In this document: positions 51,506 through 60,367 of the stretch, in pieces
How positions within the stretch are numbered: the first letter of the stretch is position 1
Layout of the letters: every line of letters begins with the position of its first letter
Origin: JAHEEL01 sp963700375
Lineage (GTDB): Bacteria > Actinomycetota > Acidimicrobiia > Spongiisociales > UBA5794
Length of the DNA stretch: 64,000 nt
Assembly: GCA_963700375.1 (NCBI GenBank)
Contig: CAVOXF010000005.1
Span: forward strand, 1 to 64,000
Reading direction: 5' to 3'
The notes under the pieces: generated by a model
The model's input: only the letters and a program-made list of their open reading frames with translations
What the model was told of the DNA's origin: nothing
Database searches by the model: none
Made by a program: the position numbers and the translations under genes

Positions 51506-52966
51506 CTACCTCGTCGCCTCGGCATGGTCATCGGGTCGCTCCGTTCCAGCCGATTCTTGCTCGTCATCGGAAGCCCGTCGCGTCGCTGCTGAGATACCCC
51601 AGAGATACAGCGCGAGCAGACCAGCGGCCACGAGCACCGAGAGCAAGCCGATACCGGTGATGAACAGGATGATCACCGCGGCGGCGATCCCTGCGATCCT
51701 CAGCGCATCGTGGCGCGGGGCAATCCACTGGTCGAGGTCGCTGCCGCCGTTCGCGGCCGTGCCCCCGCTGCTCAAGCGATGCGAGATGTTGGTGATCCAC
51801 GCCGGCCTTCCGAGGAGGTAGGCGGCGATGGCGACGATCACCGCAACGACCACGACGACGATCGCCACGGATCGCAGACTCGAAACCACGTTGCCGAGAA
51901 GCGATTCTCCCGTCGCTCGGCCGTTGGGGTTCGTGATCTGTTCCACGATCGCGGACTCGAAGCGCCGTATCGCCGCGACCCCGATCACCAACCCGGCGGC
52001 GACGCCGAGTGACAATTGGATGACGGTCCTGCGCCGAGCCGGGGACACCGCAACGGTGAGGACCACCAGAACGATGCTGAGCAACACGAGCAGCCACACA
52101 AACTGGTCGAGACGATGCGCCGCGTCCTGCGCTGCGACCAGCTTCTGCTCGCTGAGCAGCGTAACCTGGCCGAAGTCCTCAGGCAGCTGGGCGTTCACGG
52201 CGTCCGCGAGCTGCTGTCTGCCGGCGGCGACGCCGTCCGAGATCACGTCCGGAAGCGTGACGTCAGGGAGGAAGTCCTTGATCTCGGCGGCAACGCGTCG
52301 CAGCGCATCGGTGATGGCGGGCACCAAATTGAGCCGCACCTCGCCGTTCTCGATATACACGTTGGGGAGCTCGACGAGGTCGTTGCGCAGCAGCGCAACG
52401 CCTGCCACGTGCGCCTGCTCCACGAGACCGGCGAACCGCGCCTTGAACTCGTCCGACGTGATGAACGAGTCGACGATCTCGGCGATTCGCGTCTCGAGCG
52501 CGCCTGCGATCGGAGCTGCGAGAACCGCAAGCGAAGGTCGATCGACGCGATCGAGCACCGCCTGGCCCCGGGCACCGACGTCGAGCGCCTCGAGCAGCGT
52601 CTGCGAAAGGTACTCGTCTACGCCGGTGAGGGTGGCGGAGATACGATCCTCGAGGGCAAGCGCCACGATGATCTCATCCGAGACCCGCTCGCTCAACGCC
52701 GCATACAGCGCGGGGTCGTCGAGGGCCGGCTGCACCGTCTCCATGAACCTATCGGTGTCGAACACCGTCTCGTGGGCCCACACCGCAACCGTCGTCGCGA
52801 CGACGGACAACGCGGTCAAGAACACGAGAACCACCGTCAACCAGCGCCGCCAGCGCATCCGCGTAGCGAGGCGTGAGCGGAGGGCTTCATTCTCCTTCCG
52901 CAACTGCGCCACGTCGGCATCCGAAGCCGGAGAGCCTTGATCGACGGTGCCGTTCGAACCGGTCAT
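51506..52966 (-). CDS. Actinobacterial membrane protein with large extracytoplasmic domain
   Basis: 486 residues. A short N-terminal coiled coil (ADVAQLRKENEALRSRLATR), one TM helix (about 42-65), an extracytoplasmic helical domain of about 200 residues (WAHETVFDTDRFMETVQPAL and following), then about four TM helices (about 290-310, 320-338, 372-395, 425-455) and a charged tail. This plan is common in actinobacteria, often annotated as integral membrane protein; function is unknown. It faces the ClC fragment tail to tail. Confidence 0.8.
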   Translation of the reverse strand: MTGSNGTVDQGSPASDADVAQLRKENEALRSRLATRMRWRRWLTVVLVFLTALSVVATTVAVWAHETVFDTDRFMETVQPALDDPALYAALSERVSDEIIVALALEDRISATLTGVDEYLSQTLLEALDVGARGQAVLDRVDRPSLAVLAAPIAGALETRIAEIVDSFITSDEFKARFAGLVEQAHVAGVALLRNDLVELPNVYIENGEVRLNLVPAITDALRRVAAEIKDFLPDVTLPDVISDGVAAGRQQLADAVNAQLPEDFGQVTLLSEQKLVAAQDAAHRLDQFVWLLVLLSIVLVVLTVAVSPARRRTVIQLSLGVAAGLVIGVAAIRRFESAIVEQITNPNGRATGESLLGNVVSSLRSVAIVVVVVAVIVAIAAYLLGRPAWITNISHRLSSGGTAANGGSDLDQWIAPRHDALRIAGIAAAVIILFITGIGLLSVLVAAGLLALYLWGISAATRRASDDEQESAGTERPDDHAEATR

Positions 52967-53298
52967 GTGGTGTGTTCCCTTTGCCTCACGGACAACGGTG
53001 GCCTTGTACCGCCGAATCTACATTCATGCCGGTTCGAGTGCATCGTCCCGCCCGAATACTCTCGAGCGTGGCGCAGCGGTGGGTATCGCGCGGCAAAGAG
53101 CTGTCGCCATGGTTGTCCGACCGGTGCTGGGAGTCGGCCAACGGAACCGCTTGATTCCACCGTGATCCCATCGGAAGCGGCCGCCCCCTGCCCCTACTGC
53201 ATCTCGAGGAGCGGACCACCGGCGACGGCCCCGCCGGACCCGGCGCTGTCGAGTTGGGCTGCCGCAGCGGCCCCCCGCCTCGCCCGGCGCCGGGCCGG
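52967..53298. other. Intergenic region, no gene seen
   Basis: 332 bp upstream of the 51506-52966 gene and downstream of the ClC gene. No coding character; several GC-rich inverted segments are present near 53,230-53,300. Confidence 0.5.
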
Positions 53299-54567
53299 TC
53301 AGCCCGACGCGGCCTCTGCGGGCTGAGGCCCGCTCGCCGCAGCCCTCCGGTTCGACACGATGTACCGGATGCCGGCGACGATCAGGTATGAGGTAACCAC
53401 TGCAACGGCCACCGGGGCCGTCGTCTCGGCACCGAGAGCGAGGGCAATCGCCGCGATGAACACCATGCTGATAGGGGCACGCAGGAACGATCCGGGCACG
53501 GCAGCCAGCATGCACGACACGGCGAGGGCAACCGGGATGTCGGGGAAGACGAGGTACACGATCGTGCCAGCCGTGCCTCCCATGAAGATCAATGGGAATA
53601 CGTTGCCGCCCATGAAGCCCACTTCGAGGCTCAGGGCCATGGCCGCCATCTTGGCGAGGAGGACAACGATCAGAAGTCCGACGCCGAGCGCCCCAGGATC
53701 GTCGATGACGATGCCAAGCTGGGACTGGCCCGCACCGACCGTGAGCGGAAGGGCCACGGCTATGAGGCCGACGGCCGCACCGCCGACGACGCCCAGGATG
53801 TATCGGTTCGGCACAAGCTTGCAGGCCCACTTGACGGCGAAAATGACACCAGCGAAGACCAGCATCACGACCGCTGAGAGGATGCCGAGACCCACGGCGA
53901 TCGCCATGTCGACGACCTCGAAGTCATACGACGGCACCTCGTAGCTGCCGAGGAAAGTCCGCCCGACAACCACGTAGAAGATGACGAACCCGACCGACGA
54001 CGCGATGAGCTGCGGGAGCATCGACGCGACGTATCGCTGGCGAGGTAGGGGCTCGAGCTCGGAGACCAGGAAGGCGCCGAGGATGGGCGACGTAAAGGCA
54101 GCGCCGAACCCGCCTGCGATACCGGTCAGGGTATAGTCGGGATCGGCCCGTCCCTCTGCCCAGCGGCGGCTGGCAATCCATGACCCCAGACCGCCGCCCA
54201 TGACCACCAAGGCGAAAGACGGGCCGAGGCTCGCCCCTGCGAGGGCAGACACGGCGGCGATGACCACCCACTGGGGAGCAGTCGTGTGATCGACGTTGGC
54301 AGTTTCGATGAGCTGTACGCCGCCGGGAACCTTCCCAGGGACGCGCCACGCCGTGCGAAGGGCTACAACGACAAAGCCGCCGAAGGCCACGAGGGGGACC
54401 CACCACCACTCGCCCGACCACGCCGTGCCATCTGTCTCGGGGAACACCCGATCGATGACCCAACCCGTGGCACCCAAGTAGATGAGGCCGAGTACACCGC
54501 CTGAGATCCCGAGCAGAACCGCGATGCCCAGCAATCGCCGATACCACGGCACATCGAACGGCAGCAC
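53299..54567 (-). CDS. ClC family chloride channel / proton antiporter
   Basis: 422 residues, ten or more helices. Family features: selectivity-filter region AGASLGPSFALVVMGGGLG, GFGAAFTSPILGAFLVSE, and MGGNVFPLIFMGGTAG near the C-terminus. There is no CBS domain. The gating Glu of the usual GREGP motif is replaced (GASLGPS), so a channel rather than a strict H+/Cl- exchanger is likely. A second, decayed ClC gene lies 2 kb away. Confidence 0.9.
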   Translation of the reverse strand: MLPFDVPWYRRLLGIAVLLGISGGVLGLIYLGATGWVIDRVFPETDGTAWSGEWWWVPLVAFGGFVVVALRTAWRVPGKVPGGVQLIETANVDHTTAPQWVVIAAVSALAGASLGPSFALVVMGGGLGSWIASRRWAEGRADPDYTLTGIAGGFGAAFTSPILGAFLVSELEPLPRQRYVASMLPQLIASSVGFVIFYVVVGRTFLGSYEVPSYDFEVVDMAIAVGLGILSAVVMLVFAGVIFAVKWACKLVPNRYILGVVGGAAVGLIAVALPLTVGAGQSQLGIVIDDPGALGVGLLIVVLLAKMAAMALSLEVGFMGGNVFPLIFMGGTAGTIVYLVFPDIPVALAVSCMLAAVPGSFLRAPISMVFIAAIALALGAETTAPVAVAVVTSYLIVAGIRYIVSNRRAAASGPQPAEAASG

Positions 54568-54900
54568 GTTCCCTCCATTGCCGGCCCACCGGCGTCTGCG
54601 ACTCTGCCACGATCGCTCGTCATCCTCGCGATCGCGGCAAGCCTACTTCGTCGTGCCGTGCGGTCGCAGTCTCCGCCTGCAGGCGACCGGAGATCGAGCT
54701 GAGTGCCTCGCGAGCGCCAACCGAGATGGCAGGCCTGTCGCTCGATCTCTGGTCGCCGGTCGAGGCGCTCGATGCGGGACATCCACCCTCACCGGTTTCC
54801 CAAGGTCCGCCGAGGCTGTGTGGCTCTATCTCAGCCACGACACGGTGGCGTATGATTCGATCGGTCGACCGCGGTCGCTACCCGACATGGAGGCAAATCG
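54568..54900. other. Intergenic region, no gene seen
   Basis: 333 bp between the divergent ClC and CYTH genes. It likely contains both promoters; I cannot place them. Confidence 0.5.
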
Positions 54901-55687
54901 ATGGCTGCCACACTGCTCTCGGATCGAGGACTCGTCGATCTCCTCGGCCAGATCAAGGGAGCCGACTCCGTGGAGTTGAGACAGACGGTGCCGGATTCGG
55001 ATAGCGCCTCCGCCGGACGGAAGCTTGGACTGAATCTCCTCAATGCCCAGATCGACCGTGTGGTGTTCTTCGACACTCCGGATCTCGCGCTCGACCGAGC
55101 CGGAGTCGTCGTGCGGGCGCGTCGGATCCAGGGAGGAACCGGAGATACCGTCTTCAGGCTTCGTCGGCTGCCGCCGGACTGCCTGACTGGCGAACTGCGG
55201 ACCAACGAGCGGTTCGGTGTCGAAGTCGATGCCATGCCCAACGGGATTCTCCGCTCCGCATCCATGAAGGGGAGGGCGACCCCAGCAGCGGTATGGAATG
55301 TGCGGTGCCTCCGTCGGGCCCCGCGACCTCCTGTCGTCGAGGCAGCGGACGATTCACAAGGCGCCTGCGCCGCGCGGCCTGAAGCTCAGTAGCCTCATGC
55401 CCGTCGGACCCATCTCCCGTCTCAACCTTCGGCGGCAACCCGCAAGTTTCGACCGAAGAATGGCGGCCGAGTTGCGGCCGTATCCGGAGGCGTCATACCT
55501 CCTGGTGCTCTCCCCGACGGGCCTGCACAGCGAAGCGTTCGAAGTCATCGCACAGACACGGGCCGTGCTGAGCGCGGCGAGTATCGATCTCACCGGTGAA
55601 CAACACACGAACACCAGAGCCGCCCTCGAGTACTTTTGGTCCGGCGGTGCCGAAATGGGACAGACGTCGGCAAGTGACGGAGGGTGA
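54901..55687 (+). pseudogene. CYTH-domain triphosphatase-like gene, frameshifted
   Basis: The first frame (from 54901) has VELRQTVPDSDSA, DRVVFFDTPDLALDRAG, VVVRARRIQGGTGDTVFRLR and GVEVDAMPNG, a known actinobacterial CYTH-type family. Near 55,300 the conserved continuation moves to another frame (GLKLSSLMPVGPISRLNL, FDRRMAAELRPYPEASYLL, IDLTGEQHTNTRAALEYF). One indel separates them. CYTH enzymes act on triphosphates or polyphosphate in a metal-lined tunnel. It is followed after 4 bp by the CYTH-Ppx gene. Confidence 0.82.
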
Positions 55688-55691
55688 CCCG

Positions 55692-57197
55692 ATGGCGGAG
55701 GCAACTGAGTTGATCATCCCGCGGTGGGAGTGGCGGGCGTTCGATCGACGATTTGTCGTTGCCGAAGCACTCTTCGCATCTCTCGAGTCAACAGGCGTGC
55801 AGGAGAGCGAGGAGATCTACCTGCTGTCGGGCGCGACAGCCGCCAACGTCAAGGTGAGGTTCGACCTGATCGACATCAAGGTTCTCGAATGCATCGACGA
55901 ATACGGTCTGGAGCAGTGGAAGCCGGTGATGAAGGCGACGTTCCCTCTGGCCGACACCCAATTCGAACCTATCTTCGCTGCTCTCGAGGTTCCGCTACCC
56001 CGGTTCGATCGAACGTCGTACACACTCAATCAGTTCATCGACGAACTCGCTATTCCCACAGGCGTTCGGCCGATCACGGTCACCAAGCGACGCGTCCGAT
56101 ACACGGTCGGTGGGTGCACGTCGGAGGTGACCGATGTCACAGCGGATGGGCGTTCTATACGAACCATCGCGATCGAGTCCGAAGACGCGGCGGCGGTCCT
56201 ACGAGCCGTCCGCTCGCTGGGGCTCGATTGGTATCAGAACACCGGCTACACGCGCGGCCTCACAGCGGCGATCGAGGATCGCAGCGCCGTCTATGGCGTC
56301 ATCGACGTCGGAACGAACTCCATCAAGTTCCACCTCGCCTCGAGATCGCCGGCGGGGGTCTGGCGGAACATCGTCGACCGCGCCGACGTGACCCGCCTCG
56401 GCGAAGGTCTCGATGCAACCGGCGAAATCTCGGGTGAAGCCCTTGAGCGCACGATCACCGCCATCGCCGGCATGGTCGCAGAGGCCAGAGCCCACGATGC
56501 GCGAGCCATTGCCGCCGCTGGCACAGCAGGTCTGCGCATCGCCGCCAATCGTGAGCCTGTTATCGCCGCGATTCGAGGCCGCACCGGTGTGACCGTGCAG
56601 GTCGTCTCTGGAGAGGAGGAGAGCCGAATCGCCTACACGGCGGTCCGGGCAGGCCTGCATCTAGGAGACGGTTCCATCGTGGTATTCGACACGGGCGGCG
56701 GAAGCTCGCAGTTCACGTTCGGCCACGGGTACGACGTGGACGAGCGGTTCAGCGTGAACGTCGGAGCGGTCGGCTACACCGAACGCTTCCATCTCGATGG
56801 AGTGGTGACCGACGATGTCCTCGATCGGGCACTGCGGGCGATATCGGACGACCTCGGATCGATCGATGATCGCCCGGTGCCCGACGTTCTCGTGGCCATG
56901 GGCGGGGCCGTCACCAATATGACGGCGGTCAAGCACGGCCTCGTCGCGTACGACCCCGACGTCGTCAACGGGACGATTCTCGACCGGGAGGAGGTCGACC
57001 GGCAGATCGCCATGTATGCCTCAACGCCGACCGACAAACGTCGATCCATCGTGGGCCTACAGCCCAAGCGCGCCGAGGTGATCCTCACCGGCGCGTGCAT
57101 CGTCAGCACCGTCATGACCAAGCTCGGCAAGGATTCCGCAATAGTAAGCGACCGCGGCCTCCGGCACGGGCTCCTCGTGGACTGCTTCGGCCCGTGA
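55692..57197 (+). CDS. CYTH-like domain fused to Ppx/GppA exopolyphosphatase
   Basis: 501 residues from ATG 55692 (GGAGGGT upstream). Residues 1-190 form a CYTH-like region (RWEWRAFDRR, SEEIYLLSG, ANVKVRFDLIDIKVLE, VTKRRVRYTVGG). Residues about 200-500 are a full Ppx/GppA domain with VIDVGTNSIKFHLA, GTAGLRIAANR, SGEEESRIAYTAV and VFDTGGGSSQFTF. It should hydrolyse polyphosphate or (p)ppGpp-type substrates. Fusion with a triphosphate-tunnel domain and the adjacent CYTH gene point to polyphosphate handling. Confidence 0.9.
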   Translation: MAEATELIIPRWEWRAFDRRFVVAEALFASLESTGVQESEEIYLLSGATAANVKVRFDLIDIKVLECIDEYGLEQWKPVMKATFPLADTQFEPIFAALEVPLPRFDRTSYTLNQFIDELAIPTGVRPITVTKRRVRYTVGGCTSEVTDVTADGRSIRTIAIESEDAAAVLRAVRSLGLDWYQNTGYTRGLTAAIEDRSAVYGVIDVGTNSIKFHLASRSPAGVWRNIVDRADVTRLGEGLDATGEISGEALERTITAIAGMVAEARAHDARAIAAAGTAGLRIAANREPVIAAIRGRTGVTVQVVSGEEESRIAYTAVRAGLHLGDGSIVVFDTGGGSSQFTFGHGYDVDERFSVNVGAVGYTERFHLDGVVTDDVLDRALRAISDDLGSIDDRPVPDVLVAMGGAVTNMTAVKHGLVAYDPDVVNGTILDREEVDRQIAMYASTPTDKRRSIVGLQPKRAEVILTGACIVSTVMTKLGKDSAIVSDRGLRHGLLVDCFGP

Positions 57198-57254
57198 AGG
57201 GTCCGACGTAGGGCCCAGGAGACCTCGACGCTGATACGCTGGGTATCGCCGCCG

Positions 57255-59972
57255 CTAGGACTCTGCGCGTCGCAGCTGGATCACCTTGTCGACTGCCACG
57301 AAGAGCGGGCTGACAAGGGAGAGTGCGATCACGACCACCCACTGGCCACCGCTGAGCGAGACCGTGCTGAGGAGGCGTTGGAACATCCCGAGCTCCACCG
57401 CCGCCCAGGTCAGGAACCAGCCGAGCATCACCCAGCCCATGTATGGGAACAGCGGAGTTGACCACCATGGTTCGCGTTCGCGTCGCATCACCAAACCGTT
57501 GTTCACGCCCGCGAGAGCGACGACGGCGAACGCCATCGTCATCGCAACCGAACCGACCGTCGTGCTCGGTTCGTCAGGTCCGAACTGCAGGAGCAGAAGC
57601 GCCGGCGCGGCGATCAGGAACCCGCCGATCACCCAACGGACCGTCTGGGCCCGACTGGCAATCTTCGTCCCAGGGACACGGGGAGGTCGTTGCATGACGC
57701 TCGGGTCCGGCACATCGACGATGAAGCCGACGACCACCGTCGCGATGACGAAGAATTTGGCGAACAGCAGCATCATCGGGAAGAGGGCGACGCCCTCGTT
57801 GATGTTGAGGATCGTGGCCAGCAGCATCAGCTGGAGCACCGAGGAAAGCACCGTCAGCTGAAGCTTCACGTACGACGAGATGCGCCGATAGATGTCGCGA
57901 CCGAGATCGACGGCCCGTACGAGCGTGGCGAAGTTGTCGTCGGTGAGGATGAGCTTGCCGGCCTGCTTGGTGACCTCCGAGCCGCTCCCCATGGCGACTC
58001 CGATGTCGGCCTGCTTGAGGGCTGCCGCATCGTTCACGGCGTCGCCCGTCATCGCCACCACCTCGCCGGACTCCTGCATGAGCCGCGCAAGACGGACCTT
58101 GTCTTCGGGGGCGACTCGCCCGAAGACGTGCAGCTCGGGGAGCTGCCCGATGACCGCGGCGTCGTCGAGGGCCTCGAGATCGGTGCCGGTGATGACCCCT
58201 GGCCCGAGTCCGAGTTGGTCGGCGATCGCCCTCGCCGTGATCGTGTGGTCCCCGGTGATCATCCGGACGTCGATGCCGGCCGCGAGGGCTTGCTGGACGG
58301 CGTCCTTGGCCTCGGAGCGCAGCGGGTCGATGATGCCGACGAGCGAGATCAGGTCGATGTCGGTGACGGCGGCCATAGGATCTGCCTGCGCCGCCGTGAA
58401 CTCGTCTGCGGACAGGCCCTTGGCGCCGAAGGCGAGGACCCGGAGTCCTTTCTCCGACAGTTCGCGATTGGCAGCGAGCAGCTCGTCGCGCACGTCGGCC
58501 ATCGGCACCGTCTCGCCGTGCCACAGCGCCACCGCCGATCGGTCGATCACGACGTCGGGCGCGCCTTTGACCGCCATCACGTGGGGGAAGTCGGCGAGCC
58601 CGCCGGTGGCACCGGGCGGAACGTCGTGGAACGTCGCCATGAACTTGTACCCGGAATCGAACGGAACCTGCACGAGGCGCGGCATCGCCCTCCGGGTCTC
58701 CTCGGCGTCGACACCCACCTTGGCGGCGAGAACCACCAGGGCGGCCTCAGTGGGATCGCCGATGATCGACTCGTCGTCGGCGACCGTCGCATCGCTGCAC
58801 AGCGTGAGGCCGAGCGCCAGTCGGGTGAAGTCGGGTGTCGGGGCGCCGGCGACGCCCCTGATGGCCCCCGACTTGACATAGCCGCCGCCGCCGATCGTGT
58901 ACCACTGGCCGCCCGTGAACATCGTGGTGGCGGTCATCGCGTTCATCGTCAACGTGCCGGTCTTGTCGCTGTTGATGACCGTCGTGCCGCCCAGCGTCTC
59001 GACATCGGTGAGCGACTTGACAACGGCCTTGTGCTCGGCAAGTCGCTGCGCCCCCGACGACAGCATGAGCTGGACGAACGTCGGCAGACCGGTCGGGATC
59101 GCTGAAATCGCGGTCGAGATGCACAGCAGAATCAGGGTCTCCCGGTCCTGACCGCGTGCGATACCGACGACGGCGATGACCGCAACCGCTCCCCAGGCCA
59201 GGAACCCGAAGATCTTCGTCAGCCCGTCGAGTTCCTGCTGGAGGGGTGACTTGGTCCGCTTCGTTGCCGTGACCATGTCGGCGATATGGCCCATCTGCGT
59301 CGATGCCCCCGTAGCGACGACGACGACCGTCGCCGATCCACGCGTGACCTGTGTGTTCTGGAACACGAGGTTGGTGCGGTCACCGAGAGGGGTTTCCCCA
59401 TCGGGCAACGCACCTGCGTCCTTGGCAATGGGGGCGCTTTCACCGGTCAGCGACGCTTCCTGTACCTCGAGGGAAGCCGAGGCCACGATCCGGGCATCCG
59501 CCGGGACGATGTCCCCGGCTTCGAGCAAGAGGATGTCGCCCGGGACGAGGCCGCTCGCATCGATCTCCTCGACCCGATCGGACCGTCGCACCCGTGCCGT
59601 CGGCACCTGGAGCTGGGCCAGAGCTTCGACACTTGCCGTCGCCTTGCGCTCCTGGTTCGTCCCCATGATGACGTTGAACAGGACGAGCGCCATCACCACT
59701 GCGCCGGTTGCGGTCTGCCCGATCGTGAAGCTGGCGACGCTGACGATGAGCAGCATGATGTTCATCGGGTTTGACAGCTGACCCTTCGCCATCTGCCACA
59801 ATGTCGGCGGCGGCTCGGTGGCGATCACATTCGCCCCGTATTGTGCGACGCGCCGCTGCACCTCGTCCGGAGTGAGACCGTGGTCTGCGTCGGTTCCGAG
59901 CTTGTCGACGACGTCCGGCGCCGACAACGAATGCCACCGTGTGGCTGGCGGTACCCGGTCAGTCATGGTCAT
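57255..59972 (-). CDS. P-type cation-transporting ATPase
   Basis: 905 residues (or 903 from ATG 59966). N-terminal cation-ATPase domain (SAPDVVDKLGTDADHGLTPDEV), actuator motif LTGESAPI, TM4 motif SAIPTGLPTFV (where Ca2+ pumps have PEGLP), phosphorylation site NSDKTGTLTMN, and hinge MTGDAVNDAAAL (Ala for the usual Gly). The C-terminal cation-ATPase domain with about six helices is complete. It belongs to the P2/P3-like group; the ion cannot be assigned. Confidence 0.93.
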   Translation of the reverse strand: MTMTDRVPPATRWHSLSAPDVVDKLGTDADHGLTPDEVQRRVAQYGANVIATEPPPTLWQMAKGQLSNPMNIMLLIVSVASFTIGQTATGAVVMALVLFNVIMGTNQERKATASVEALAQLQVPTARVRRSDRVEEIDASGLVPGDILLLEAGDIVPADARIVASASLEVQEASLTGESAPIAKDAGALPDGETPLGDRTNLVFQNTQVTRGSATVVVVATGASTQMGHIADMVTATKRTKSPLQQELDGLTKIFGFLAWGAVAVIAVVGIARGQDRETLILLCISTAISAIPTGLPTFVQLMLSSGAQRLAEHKAVVKSLTDVETLGGTTVINSDKTGTLTMNAMTATTMFTGGQWYTIGGGGYVKSGAIRGVAGAPTPDFTRLALGLTLCSDATVADDESIIGDPTEAALVVLAAKVGVDAEETRRAMPRLVQVPFDSGYKFMATFHDVPPGATGGLADFPHVMAVKGAPDVVIDRSAVALWHGETVPMADVRDELLAANRELSEKGLRVLAFGAKGLSADEFTAAQADPMAAVTDIDLISLVGIIDPLRSEAKDAVQQALAAGIDVRMITGDHTITARAIADQLGLGPGVITGTDLEALDDAAVIGQLPELHVFGRVAPEDKVRLARLMQESGEVVAMTGDAVNDAAALKQADIGVAMGSGSEVTKQAGKLILTDDNFATLVRAVDLGRDIYRRISSYVKLQLTVLSSVLQLMLLATILNINEGVALFPMMLLFAKFFVIATVVVGFIVDVPDPSVMQRPPRVPGTKIASRAQTVRWVIGGFLIAAPALLLLQFGPDEPSTTVGSVAMTMAFAVVALAGVNNGLVMRREREPWWSTPLFPYMGWVMLGWFLTWAAVELGMFQRLLSTVSLSGGQWVVVIALSLVSPLFVAVDKVIQLRRAES

Positions 59973-60196
59973 GGTGATCGCCTCGGTTTCTCAGGGCACG
60001 GTTGTGAACCTAGCTCGACCGCATTCTCACAGATCGTCGTCGCTTCTCGCTTGTTACACACGCGGCGACAGACCGAGAACATGGTCTGGCCCCACGCAAA
60101 TGAGATCCTTCCTGTGCCGGATGACGGCAACTGTGGGCCCGGAGTCGAGCTTCGGGCGAGATGTATTGCCCGGAAGAGCGTTAGCTTGCAGGCAAG

Positions 60197-60280
60197 GCGG
60201 GCGTGGCGGAATTGGGAGACGCGTCAGGTTTAGGTCCTGGTGGGCGAAAGCCCGTGGGGGTTCGAGTCCCTCCGCCCGCA
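60197..60280 (+). tRNA. tRNA-Leu (anticodon TAG)
   Basis: Acceptor GCGGGCG / CGCCCGC, anticodon loop TTTAGGT, long variable arm (GTGGGCGAAAGCCCGT), discriminator A. 84 bases. Confidence 0.96.
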
Positions 60281-60367
60281 CAATCCACCGTCCGAAGGGA
60301 TTTGTTCGGTCGGGCGCTCCTTCGTTGTTTCGCGCTGCTCGAGACGAGGATCCCGGTCGACGGGTGG

